Positions 1 through 7,439 of a stretch of 64,000 bases of DNA are shown one piece after another. The stretch's first letter is position 1; every line of letters begins with the position of its first letter. The notes under the pieces are model-generated. The model ran no database searches and was not told where the DNA came from. It was given only the letters and a program-made list of their open reading frames with translations. The DNA lies in the NCBI RefSeq assembly GCF_012396315.1, contig NZ_JAAXPF010000007.1:1-64000 (forward strand), written 5' to 3'. Source of the stretch: Corynebacterium mucifaciens (lineage in GTDB: Bacteria; Actinomycetota; Actinomycetes; Mycobacteriales; Mycobacteriaceae). The translations under genes and the position numbers were made by a program.

Positions 1-247
1 CACCGTCGGTTGAAGTCGACACTCGGCAAAGGGTGCACCACCATCGCCGAGCACCGGCAAGCATTAAGTGCGTAACAACGAGACAACGTCCCCCAAAACG
101 CACTCCAACTTTTTGTCCGCACCCCCGTTTGAATACCGAATAGCTGGGTCCTTATAGCTGGTTTTGAGGGCGATGGTTTCGCCCCTGTTCGGACCGTGTG
201 GGCAAGCGTCGTGCCCCGCGCTACCGCGCGAGGCACTCGAGCTCACG
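1..247. other. Intergenic region at window edge
   Basis: No convincing gene is visible. The possible reading frames here have no ribosome site and no recognisable protein. The only structured sequence is a half copy of the TAGCTGG repeat at 141-161, described separately. The region follows the 3' end of the minus-strand membrane protein at 248, and no strong terminator hairpin is seen. Confidence 0.5.
141..161. repeat. Solitary half-unit of TAGCTGG palindromic repeat
   Basis: TAGCTGG (141-147), a 7-nt spacer, then TAGCTGG (155-161), preceded by CCGAA at 136-140. This matches one arm of the two complete palindromes around 57.8 kb and 58.9 kb, including the 7-7-7 spacing. No inverted partner arm is found on either side, so it is a half-element or the remnant of a full one. 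Confidence 0.75.
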
Positions 248-1027
248 CTAGCGGCGGGTGGTAAGAACCTGCGTCTCGTCGCGGTTGAGCACAGAGCGTG
301 CACCAGCGGCGCCGGCGAAGGCCGAGATTACGGCACCGATGAGCAGGCCGGCGAAAGTCCACCACGTGCCCTCTGCGGCGTCATCGGAGTACTCGTTGTA
401 GGTGTCGCGTGCCTGGTCGGCGGCATCGTTTGCAGCGTCGCGGGCGCGGTCTTCGGCGTTGTTGATGTCCTCCTGGGACACGTTGTCCTGCGCGGCGTTG
501 GACGCGTCTTGCGCATCCTCGCGGGTGACGTTCGTGGCGTTTCCAACGGTCTCCGCCACAGTTCCGCTGACGTTGCCCAGCACGGAGCCCAGGCCGCCGA
601 TAATGGAGGAGCCCAGCCAGCCGGCCAGAATCAGGGAGGCGATCAGGGAGGTAGCCCACGTGCCCAAGCCGTGGAACAGGCCGGCACGCACGCCGAGTGC
701 ACCGGAGACATAGCCAGCGGCGGCGAAGGCCACGGCCAGGGAGATGAGCGCGAAGATGCCGGTGGCCAGTCCGCCGGAGCCCTGCAACCCCATTGCCGCA
801 GCGCCTACGCCGAGCAGGATCATGATGGCCAGGAACGTCACCATACCAGCGAAGATTGCGCCCCAGGACACGTTGCCGGTGGACACTTCGGTGGAATCGG
901 TGCCGATCCAGGCTTCCTGGCCGATGCGCTGGTCCTCGTCGGCGACGGTTTCAGAGTGCACGGCAGTGCTGGATGTCGCCGGGCGGGGCGCGCGTTGAGC
1001 ACGGCGGGAGTTCTGGGGAGAAGTCAT
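248..1027 (-). CDS. Conserved multi-pass membrane protein of unknown function
   Basis: A 259-residue protein that I do not recognise. The N-terminal ~50 residues are polar. Two or three hydrophobic segments follow (about 55-75, 80-105 and 115-140), rich in Gly and Ala. Next comes a hydrophilic Asp/Ala/Asn-rich stretch of about 60 residues (145-210) that could form a helical repeat, and one more hydrophobic segment (about 215-240). A GAAAGG ribosome site lies 8 nt upstream of the ATG. The topology suggests a small envelope protein with one large polar loop; I infer nothing about function. It is a single gene, separated from poxB by that gene's terminator. Confidence 0.75.
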   Translation of the reverse strand: MTSPQNSRRAQRAPRPATSSTAVHSETVADEDQRIGQEAWIGTDSTEVSTGNVSWGAIFAGMVTFLAIMILLGVGAAAMGLQGSGGLATGIFALISLAVAFAAAGYVSGALGVRAGLFHGLGTWATSLIASLILAGWLGSSIIGGLGSVLGNVSGTVAETVGNATNVTREDAQDASNAAQDNVSQEDINNAEDRARDAANDAADQARDTYNEYSDDAAEGTWWTFAGLLIGAVISAFAGAAGARSVLNRDETQVLTTRR

Positions 1028-1153
1028 AGTTCTAAACCTTTCTTCGTGGAATCAATGACAACTCACACCACGGTACGTGATTGGTGCGACCAATGGGTCG
1101 CAGTTCGGTAACACTTGACCAACAGAACGGATGCAGACGTCGTCCACGCACAC

Positions 1154-1186
1154 ACAAAAGCCCAGAGCGCTGAAGGCTCTGGGCTT
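1154..1186 (-). terminator. Rho-independent terminator of poxB
   Basis: An 11-bp perfect stem (AAGCCCAGAGC at 1158-1168 with GCTCTGGGCTT at 1176-1186) and a 7-nt loop. Read on the minus strand it runs into TTTTGTGTG, as expected for an intrinsic terminator 28 nt after the poxB stop. Confidence 0.85.
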
Positions 1187-1213
1187 AAGGGATGCGGTAG
1201 CAAGCGCTACACG

Positions 1214-2980
1214 TTAGCCACCGAACTCGATGGCCGCGGCGCCGCCGATGTGGCGGAGGTTGGACTTGGCCAGGTTAAACAGTCGGCCGACGCCGCCCTC
1301 GAGGAAGGCGGTGCGGGCGCCGGACTTGGCAAAGCCCTTCATCATGTCCCAGGTGATTCCCGGCGGCAGGGAGAGAGCCTCCGGGTCGGTGACGATGTCC
1401 ACGAGCACCGGGCCGTCGTAGGCAAGGGCTTCCTTGAGCACCGGCTCGAGGTCGTCCGGATCCTCAATACGGAAGGACTTGATGCCCACGCCGTTAGCAA
1501 TCTCGGCGTAGTTGGCCTGCTCGTGGTCGGTGCCGAAGTACGGCATGCCCGCCACCATCATCTCCAGCTTCACCATGCCCAGCGACGAGTTGTTGAAGCA
1601 GATGACCTTCACCGGCAGTTGGTGCAGCTTGATGGTCAGCAGCTCGCCCATGAGCATGCCCAGGCCACCGTCGCCGGACCAGGAGATCACCTGGCGGTCC
1701 GGGAATGCGGCCTGCACGCCGATGGCCATCGGCAGCGCGTTGGCCATGGTGCCGTGGAGGAAGGACGCGCCCTCATCACGCTTGCCGTTCGGGGTGAGGT
1801 AGCGCGAGGACCACACGTTGCACATGCCGGTGTCGACGGTGAAGTAGGCGTCGTCGTCGGCAAGCTTATCCAGCACGGATGCAGCGAGCTCCGGGTGGAT
1901 CGGCTTCTTGGATTCGAAGGCCTGGGTGGTGTAGTGGTCCACCACGTGCTCGAGCAGCTGGTAGTGGCGCTTGAGCATCTTGTCCAGGAACTTGCGGTCG
2001 GTCTTCTCCTCGATGTGGGGAAGGATGTTCTCGATGACGCTCTTCACGTCGCCGACCACCGGGTAGTCCACCTTGGTGCGGCGGCCGATGTGTGCGCCGT
2101 CGATGTCGATCTGGGCGACGTTCTCGTCCGGCAGCCAGTCGGTGTACGGGAAGTCGGTGCCGACCATAATGAACAGGTCGGACTCATCCATGGCTTCAAC
2201 GCAGGCGCCGTAGCCGAGAAGACCGGACATGCCCACATCAAACGGGTTGTCGTACTCGAAGTACATCTTGCCGCGGAAAGAGTGGCCGATCGGGGACTTG
2301 ATCTTTTCCGCCAGCGCGAAGACTTCGTCGCGCGCGTCGCGCGCACCGTAGCCGCAGAAGAGGGTGACCTTGTCGGCCTTGTTAATCGCCTCAACCAGGC
2401 GGGCGGCCTCGTGCGGGTCCGGGTAGACGCGCTTGTTCTTACCGGTGGCGTAAACGGAGTCGCTGGTGTGCGGGCCGTCGGCGGTGTCGGCAGCGAAGAT
2501 GTCGCCCGGCACGACCATCACGGACACGCCGTTGCCGGCCATGGTGTTCTGCAGGGCGTTGTGCAAAACGCGCATGCCCTGATCGGCTTCGTGCACAACC
2601 TCGCAGTAGGAAGAGCACTCCTGGAAGAGCAGCTCCGGGTGGGTCTCCTGGAAGAAGGAGGAGCCGATCTCAATCGTGGGAATGTGGGAGGCGATGGCGA
2701 GCACCTTCGCGCCGTCGCGGTGGGCCTCGAAGAGGCCCTGCACGAAGTGGGTGTTGCCCGGGCCGCAAGATGCGCCGCACACTGCGAGCTCGTCGGACGC
2801 GAGGGAATCTGCGCCAGCGGCGAACGCGGCGGCCTCCTCGTTGCGTACGTGGACCCACTCAATATCGCTCTGACGCACTGCGTCAGACAGCGGGTTGAGC
2901 GAGTCGCCCACTAGGCCGTAAACGCGCTTAACGCCTAAGTCCTCTAGGCGCTGCACTACCTGTTCGGCAAAGTTTGGCAT
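1214..2980 (-). CDS. poxB: Pyruvate:quinone oxidoreductase (pyruvate oxidase type)
   Basis: A 588-residue thiamine-diphosphate flavoenzyme that decarboxylates pyruvate to acetate and CO2 and passes electrons to menaquinone at the membrane (Pqo in C. glutamicum). Visible features are the N-terminal Pyr domain with the conserved Glu near residue 49 in NEEAAAFAAGA, a central FAD-type domain, and the C-terminal ThDP/Mg site GDGGLG at 436 ending in Asn-Asn near 463. Length fits the PoxB family. The last ~20 residues probably form the lipid-binding tail known in PoxB, by analogy only. The upstream hydrolase stop codon lies within the ribosome-site region (GAGGAGAAGTAA), so poxB is probably co-transcribed with the two genes before it. 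Confidence 0.92.
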   Translation of the reverse strand: MPNFAEQVVQRLEDLGVKRVYGLVGDSLNPLSDAVRQSDIEWVHVRNEEAAAFAAGADSLASDELAVCGASCGPGNTHFVQGLFEAHRDGAKVLAIASHIPTIEIGSSFFQETHPELLFQECSSYCEVVHEADQGMRVLHNALQNTMAGNGVSVMVVPGDIFAADTADGPHTSDSVYATGKNKRVYPDPHEAARLVEAINKADKVTLFCGYGARDARDEVFALAEKIKSPIGHSFRGKMYFEYDNPFDVGMSGLLGYGACVEAMDESDLFIMVGTDFPYTDWLPDENVAQIDIDGAHIGRRTKVDYPVVGDVKSVIENILPHIEEKTDRKFLDKMLKRHYQLLEHVVDHYTTQAFESKKPIHPELAASVLDKLADDDAYFTVDTGMCNVWSSRYLTPNGKRDEGASFLHGTMANALPMAIGVQAAFPDRQVISWSGDGGLGMLMGELLTIKLHQLPVKVICFNNSSLGMVKLEMMVAGMPYFGTDHEQANYAEIANGVGIKSFRIEDPDDLEPVLKEALAYDGPVLVDIVTDPEALSLPPGITWDMMKGFAKSGARTAFLEGGVGRLFNLAKSNLRHIGGAAAIEFGG

Positions 2981-2985
2981 TGTAG

Positions 2986-4182
2986 TTACTTCTCCTCAAA
3001 GGTCGTTTCATTCGGCACCCGCCATGGTAACGAGTTTTCCGTGGCACGGTCAGAGCGTTGTTGCAAAGCAGACACAAAGGCCGGGTCTGTGAAGTAGTCG
3101 CAGTGTCCGCCCCGAACTCCAGGCACCTGCTCGCCGCCCCACCCTACATACGACGGCGACGCACCGAGGGCCGCCGACGGCCCCGAGCGCAGCAGCAAGA
3201 TCGGGTCGGTGGGCGAATCCACCACATGCACGGTCGCCTCGGGCCCCGCCAGCGTGAGTTCGGAGGCGTGTGAGGCCGCCACGCCGGCGCTGCCCAGGAT
3301 CCACAGATCATCCGCAAGCAGGCCGTGCGTACTCGCCGCTTTGGTGGCCAGCAGGGTGCCGTAGCTGTGGGCGACCACGGTTTTCTGGGCGTCGGGGTAC
3401 CGTTCGTCCAGCGCCGCCTGGAACATGGCGAGGTCATCCGCACCCGCCTCCGCCCGGTGCGGGGAAATCGCGTCCGTAAGCAGCGGGGGAGGGGCGTAGC
3501 CCTGCCACACCACGACTGCCGCTCCGGTCTGCTCGGACAAGTTGCGGGCTTTCTCCAGCTCCCCCGCCAGCTGGGAGGGTTTCCCGGTGGTGGCGCCCGC
3601 GACCATCGTGATCACGCGCTCCGGGTCGACAGCGTCGCCCACAATGACAGTGGCTGCAGTTGGGCCCGCCTCCAGGAACACACCGCCTGCGGCGGCCACC
3701 GCCTCGCGGGTGGACGCCGGCACGGTCTGGGCATGCTTGGCGTCCAGGGATGCCAGATCCTCATCCGGGTGCGCAAAAAGCGGGTCGTACACCTGCTCTT
3801 TTCCTGCGGCGCCCAGCAACGACTGGGACAACTGCAAATCCAGCATCATGGACATCGCGTTGAGCCACAACACGCCGCGCGAATGGAAGTGCCTGGCGGC
3901 GAAACGGGCAGCCTCGTCCAGCTCGCGTTGCGTCTGTGCCGCGTTGTCCAGCAGCCCTGCCGCCGTGTGTAGCCGAGCGGCGCTCGCGTCCAGCTCAGCT
4001 CCGTACCCTGCAAGGCGTGCCGTGGAGGCGTCAAAGGCAGGGCCACGAAACCCGGTAGCGCCAATCGCGGCAGCCGACGCTGGGGCGTGTGCAGCGCGCT
4101 CAGATGCCGCCGCAGCTGCGAGGCGGACCGCGGCAGCGGCGGCAGCCAGTTCGTTCGCGTCGAGTGCGGGTGCGTAGATCAC
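2986..4182 (-). CDS. DUF1023-family alpha/beta hydrolase
   Basis: A 398-residue protein. The N-terminal ~150 residues are Ala-rich and helical; the C-terminal half is an alpha/beta hydrolase domain. The nucleophile elbow AHSYG puts the catalytic Ser at 273. A plausible Asp lies in VDSPTDP near 322-326 and a His in GGHCDY at 360. DUF1023 hydrolases are common in actinobacteria, often beside a small helical partner as here. The GTG start at 4182 overlaps the TGA of the upstream small gene by 4 nt (GTGA), which implies translational coupling. No signal peptide is evident. The substrate is unknown; a lipase or esterase is possible but unproven. Confidence 0.8.
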   Translation of the reverse strand: MIYAPALDANELAAAAAAVRLAAAAASERAAHAPASAAAIGATGFRGPAFDASTARLAGYGAELDASAARLHTAAGLLDNAAQTQRELDEAARFAARHFHSRGVLWLNAMSMMLDLQLSQSLLGAAGKEQVYDPLFAHPDEDLASLDAKHAQTVPASTREAVAAAGGVFLEAGPTAATVIVGDAVDPERVITMVAGATTGKPSQLAGELEKARNLSEQTGAAVVVWQGYAPPPLLTDAISPHRAEAGADDLAMFQAALDERYPDAQKTVVAHSYGTLLATKAASTHGLLADDLWILGSAGVAASHASELTLAGPEATVHVVDSPTDPILLLRSGPSAALGASPSYVGWGGEQVPGVRGGHCDYFTDPAFVSALQQRSDRATENSLPWRVPNETTFEEK

Positions 4183-4430
4183 GGCGCCAATTTCCTGCTC
4201 AGCGAGGTGTCCAACCGTTCGACCTCTAACGCAAATGCGGCGACATCCTCGAGGTGGGTGGTGATGCGGGACGTGGTGGCGTCGATACGCACATGCTCCT
4301 GCTGCTGCAGCGAGGCTAGCGCAGCGGCGGAGCGCGACGGGCGCAGGTGGGCAAGCGGTGGCGCCGCAAAGCTGCGGATGCAGCGCCGGGCCACGGGTGC
4401 GGTGCTGGTGGTCAGTTCAATGATTGCCAT
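4179..4430 (-). CDS. Small helical partner protein of the DUF1023 hydrolase
   Basis: I set the start at the ATG at 4430, giving 83 residues beginning MAIIELTTSTAP. A longer frame runs to 4679 but crosses the divergent nitrilase gene and its promoter, so the short start is preferred. The protein is Ala- and Ser-rich and predicted mostly helical, with no membrane segment and no WxG motif. Its stop overlaps the hydrolase start. Small helical proteins of this size often precede DUF1023 hydrolases and may be structural partners; that role is inferred from context. Confidence 0.6.
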   Translation of the reverse strand: MAIIELTTSTAPVARRCIRSFAAPPLAHLRPSRSAAALASLQQQEHVRIDATTSRITTHLEDVAAFALEVERLDTSLSRKLAP

Positions 4431-4482
4431 GCGCTCAACCCAACGTGAACGAAACAAGCGATTCAAGGGGCTGGTCCTAAAC

Positions 4483-4522
4483 TGTGGATAACCGCCCTTC
4501 CGCGCACCTAGAGTTATCCACA
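4483..4522. promoter_or_regulatory. Inverted pair of perfect DnaA-box 9-mers
   Basis: TGTGGATAA (4483-4491) and TTATCCACA (4514-4522) face each other across 22 bp between two divergent genes. Both are exact matches to the classical DnaA box. The symmetry extends to 10 bp (TGTGGATAAC / GTTATCCACA). The right copy overlaps the nitrilase start codon. It could be a DnaA site or simply a dyad operator for another regulator. Confidence 0.6.
4509..4514 (+). promoter_or_regulatory. Leaderless -10 box (TAGAGT) of the nitrilase gene
   Basis: TAGAGT ends 7 nt before the ATG at 4522, placing the probable transcript start at the start codon itself. No ribosome site is seen. Confidence 0.65.
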
Positions 4523-5352
4523 TGAAGATCGCGCTCTTGCAAATCGCCTCCGGCGGCAACAAGATGGACAACTTGGCCATGATCACCCCGCTGGTGCGCG
4601 ATGCCGCGGCGGCGGGCGCCACCCTCATCGTGCTGCCGGAGGGTGCGAGCCAGGCCTTTGAGCAGGGCAGGCTGGACACTCAAGCCGAGGAATTGGACGG
4701 GCCGTTCGCCACCGGCCTGCGCACGCTTGCCGACGAGCTCCGCGTCACCATCGTCGCCGGCATGTTCCGCCCGGCAGACACCAAGACGGTGAACTGCAAG
4801 GAGTTTAACCGCGTGTACAACACCGCGTTGATTACCGGCGGCGGTGTGCACACGGGCTACGACAAGATCCACACCTACGACGCCTTTAACTACAAGGAGT
4901 CGGACACTGTGTGCCCCGGCGAGGAGCTGGTCACGTTCGTCCACGAGGGGACGACGGTGGGCGTGGCTACCTGCTTCGACATTCGTTTCCCCGAGCAGTT
5001 CCAGCAGCTTGCCGCGCGCGGCGCGCAGGTGGTCGTAGTGCCCACGAGCTGGGCGGACGGGAACAGCAAGGTGGAGCAGTGGCGCACGCTCACCGCGGCG
5101 CGCGCACTGGATGTCGGCGTGTTCATCGCGGCGGCGGGTCAGGCGCGGCCGCACCACGAGGTCGAGGCCGGCCAGCCGTCCGGGCCCACCGGGGTCGGGC
5201 ACTCTGCGGTGGTGAGCCCGACGGGTGTGCGCCTGGCTGAGGCCGGCTACGGGCCGGAAACGCTCGTCGTGGAGATCGACCCGAGCGACGCCGCGGCGGC
5301 GCGTAAGGAGCTCCCGCTGGCCGCGATGCGCGACAGCAGCGTCATGCGCTGA
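4522..5352 (+). CDS. Carbon-nitrogen hydrolase (nitrilase superfamily amidase)
   Basis: A 276-residue cytoplasmic enzyme with the complete nitrilase-superfamily triad: Glu40 (VLPEGAS), Lys115 (GYDKIHTYDAF) and Cys151 (VATCFDIRFPE). Length and motifs fit the Nit/omega-amidase-like branch, which cleaves amides such as deaminated glutathione or alpha-ketoglutaramate. Which substrate is used here cannot be told from the sequence. It is a single gene, read away from the DUF1023 pair, with a leaderless promoter overlapped by a DnaA-box-like dyad. Confidence 0.88.
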   Translation: MKIALLQIASGGNKMDNLAMITPLVRDAAAAGATLIVLPEGASQAFEQGRLDTQAEELDGPFATGLRTLADELRVTIVAGMFRPADTKTVNCKEFNRVYNTALITGGGVHTGYDKIHTYDAFNYKESDTVCPGEELVTFVHEGTTVGVATCFDIRFPEQFQQLAARGAQVVVVPTSWADGNSKVEQWRTLTAARALDVGVFIAAAGQARPHHEVEAGQPSGPTGVGHSAVVSPTGVRLAEAGYGPETLVVEIDPSDAAAARKELPLAAMRDSSVMR

Positions 5353-5430
5353 ACCGCTGCTGGGCATCACCCGTGGGATAAAGTTGCACGCGGTTTGTCC
5401 GCAATAACTGGATAGAAAAGAGGTGCTGCG

Positions 5431-6762
5431 ATGGAATTCACCCCATACACGCTGCTTACAGACGTTGGCTGGATCTCGGTCCTGCTGATCGTCGGCAACA
5501 TTTTGCGCAACCGCTTGAAGCTGCTGCAGGCGCTGCTGTTGCCCGCTCCCATCACCGCGGGTCTGCTCGGCCTGCTCTTGGGCGATGAAGTCCTCGGCGT
5601 CATCCACTGGTCCGACCAGGTGGGTACGTACACCACGCTGCTCATCGCGGTCGTGTTCGCGTCCATGGCGTACTCTATGGATCTCGGCGGTTCCGTCGCC
5701 TCGGGTGCGCGCAACATGTGGGGCTACTCCACCGCAATGTTCATGGGCCAGTGGGGCCTATTTGTGCTGCTCGGCCTGTACTTCTTCGCGCCGTTGTTCG
5801 GCACCGAAATCTGGTTCGGTATGATGCTGCCAGTCGGCTTCGTCGGCGGCTTCGGCACCGCCGCGGCCGTCGGCTCCGCGCTGGAGGAAATCGGTGTGGA
5901 GGGCGCATCTTCGCTCGGCTTCACCTCCGCGACCGTGGGCACGCTCGTGGCGATTGTCGGCGGCGTGATCATGGCCAACTGGGGCATCCGCAAAGGCAAG
6001 GCATCCCAGCTCGCGGGCACGCTTCCCGACGACCTGCGCACCGGCTACATCCGCAACGAGGAAGAACGCCCCTCCATCGGCAAGGCCACGACCAACCCGT
6101 CGTCCATCGAGCCGCTCGCGCTGCACGCCGGCTTCATCGTGTTTACGGTGCTGATCGCCTACATGCTCAACTCAGTGATCAAGGACCAGTGGTCGAACGT
6201 TTCCATCCCGCTGTTCGCTATGGCCTTTGTGGTCGGGCTCGTCGGACGCCTCGTGCTGAAGCTCACCGGCCGTCAGAACTACCTGGACAGCTCCACCATC
6301 AACTCGGTCTCCGGCGCCGCCACCGACTACATGATCGCCTTCGGCATCGCCTCCATCGTGCCCGCAGCCCTGGCCGGCTACTGGCAGGCGCTCGTCGTCC
6401 TGTTCGTGCTCGGCACCGTGTTCTGCCTTGTGTGGATGCTGTGGGCCGGTCCCCGCTTCTTCGGCGAAAAGTGGCTCGAGCGCGGCCTGTTCGGCTGGGG
6501 CTGGGCCACCGCCGCCGTTGCCACCGGCATCGCGCTTTTGAAGATGGTGGACCCGAAACTCAAATCTGGCACGCTCAACGAATACGGCGTGGCCTACGTC
6601 GGTTTCGCTCCGTTCGAGATCGGCATGACCATCCTCGCGCCGATCGCCGTCATCGCCGGCTTTGTCACCGGGTTCGCCTGGGTGTCCTTCGCTGTTGCAG
6701 TCGGAGTTGTGGTGATGGCGTACGTGCTGAAATGGATACCGGTGCGCGAGGAGTCGTCGTAA
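5431..6762 (+). CDS. GltS-type sodium/glutamate symporter family protein
   Basis: A 443-residue polytopic membrane protein with about ten to eleven hydrophobic segments. The Gly-rich half-helices GGFGTAAAVGSALEEIG (about 142-158) and VSGAATDYMIAFGIASI (about 292-308) resemble the paired pore repeats of GltS. A charged cytoplasmic loop (about 188-225) separates the two halves. GltS carriers import glutamate with Na+, but this branch is divergent, so the substrate is an inference. An AAGAGG ribosome site precedes the ATG. No partner gene is close. Confidence 0.8.
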   Translation: MEFTPYTLLTDVGWISVLLIVGNILRNRLKLLQALLLPAPITAGLLGLLLGDEVLGVIHWSDQVGTYTTLLIAVVFASMAYSMDLGGSVASGARNMWGYSTAMFMGQWGLFVLLGLYFFAPLFGTEIWFGMMLPVGFVGGFGTAAAVGSALEEIGVEGASSLGFTSATVGTLVAIVGGVIMANWGIRKGKASQLAGTLPDDLRTGYIRNEEERPSIGKATTNPSSIEPLALHAGFIVFTVLIAYMLNSVIKDQWSNVSIPLFAMAFVVGLVGRLVLKLTGRQNYLDSSTINSVSGAATDYMIAFGIASIVPAALAGYWQALVVLFVLGTVFCLVWMLWAGPRFFGEKWLERGLFGWGWATAAVATGIALLKMVDPKLKSGTLNEYGVAYVGFAPFEIGMTILAPIAVIAGFVTGFAWVSFAVAVGVVVMAYVLKWIPVREESS

Positions 6763-6814
6763 AGCGGGGTGCTCTATGACGGGCGTTTACGAATAGCCAA
6801 AGGGATGTATTGTT

Positions 6815-6845
6815 GCCCCGCTAGCCAGGCAGCGGCAGCGGGGTT
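6815..6845 (+). terminator. Possible terminator hairpin after the symporter
   Basis: CCCCGCT (6816-6822) pairs with AGCGGGG (6837-6843) across a 14-nt loop. No T-run follows, so termination is only possible. Confidence 0.3.
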
Positions 6846-6931
6846 CATTGCGTTCGTGAGCCGGTGGGAAACGCGGTGGAATCGAAGCTGCTTCTGCCCG
6901 TCGGGTGCCACGGCGGTGACACTATTCCACG

Positions 6932-7138
6932 CTATTTTCGAAGGTAATCTGCAGGAAGGATTAAGGAAGCGTTCACGAACTCGATACCAATAACCTTTCC
7001 ATCTTCATCAACGTCTATCTCTATTTCCCCTTCCATTCCTTCTGTAGTTATTGCTGATATCTGCTTTTCTGGAAGGGCACCTGATTGCGATATGGCTAAA
7101 TATGCTGCGTCAGCTTCTGGGTCATAATTGAAATTCAT
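6932..7138 (-). CDS. DUF2283 small protein in an AT-rich islet
   Basis: The start is set at the ATG at 7138 (68 residues, MNFNYDPEADAAYLAIS...). The protein has the DUF2283 signature: the opening YDPEADAAYL strand, then an acidic turn IDVDEDGKVIGIEFVNAS and an alternating beta pattern. The gene is clearly more AT-rich than its neighbours and uses rarer codons, suggesting acquisition. In many genomes DUF2283 proteins sit beside a small toxin-like partner. Here the ATG overlaps, as ATGA, the stop of a broken upstream frame. The function is unknown; antitoxin-like is a guess from family context. Confidence 0.75.
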   Translation of the reverse strand: MNFNYDPEADAAYLAISQSGALPEKQISAITTEGMEGEIEIDVDEDGKVIGIEFVNASLILPADYLRK

Positions 7139-7270
7139 GATTTGGCTTTCGTAACGGTTATCACATTTCCACTCCAATTATCAGCAATAGCTCGAATCCC
7201 GTTGTCGCATCACCCCTGCTGGTTCGACTTTTTTAATAACGTGTTCAACTAGCTCCGCAGGGCCCACCAT
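7135..7270 (-). pseudogene. Remnant of a small partner gene upstream of DUF2283
   Basis: Two short overlapping minus-strand frames look like pieces of one small gene. The first opens with ATG at 7270 and reads MVGPAELVEHVIKKVEP before a stop at 7181-7183. A second frame, open from 7206 with no start codon, reads GIRAIADNWSGNVITVTKAK and ends at 7135 in the TGA that overlaps the DUF2283 ATG. A single frameshift would join them into about 45 residues. I do not recognise the family. The 4-nt stop/start overlap suggests this was once the first gene of a two-gene unit. Confidence 0.5.
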
Positions 7271-7361
7271 CACTACGCGTTACACCACGCTAAGGGGCAC
7301 AACCATCTAGGTACACTTTTCGCTGTTTAACCCTGAGCCACCCTCGCGCAGCTTTTTTGCC

Positions 7362-7396
7362 GTTGACAGGAACAGACTCAACTCCTGGTGCGTTAC
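7362..7396 (+). promoter_or_regulatory. clpB heat-shock promoter: SigH-type with HAIR-like operator
   Basis: GGAAC (7369-7373) and CGTTAC (7391-7396) are 17 nt apart, matching the SigH-type consensus known in corynebacteria (GGAA / GTT). GTTGACA (7362-7368), N7, ACTCAAC (7376-7382) resembles the HspR operator HAIR (CTTGAGT-N7-ACTCAAG), with 4/7 and 6/7 matches. The two overlap, which would let HspR block SigH-dependent transcription of clpB. Assignment is by consensus only. Confidence 0.6.
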
Positions 7397-7439
7397 ACAT
7401 AGTGCGAAACAACGTTAGGCAAGAAAGGACCATGGATTC

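Noticed and set aside
64..303. A 79-codon minus-strand frame at the window start
   Set aside because: It overlaps the end of the real membrane-protein gene, and its middle is just the translated TAGCTGG half repeat.
164..1111. A 315-codon plus-strand open frame opposite the membrane protein
   Set aside because: It is the shadow of the minus-strand gene in high-GC DNA: composition is Gly/Ala/Arg/His-rich with no domain, no ribosome site, and it reads through the poxB terminator side.
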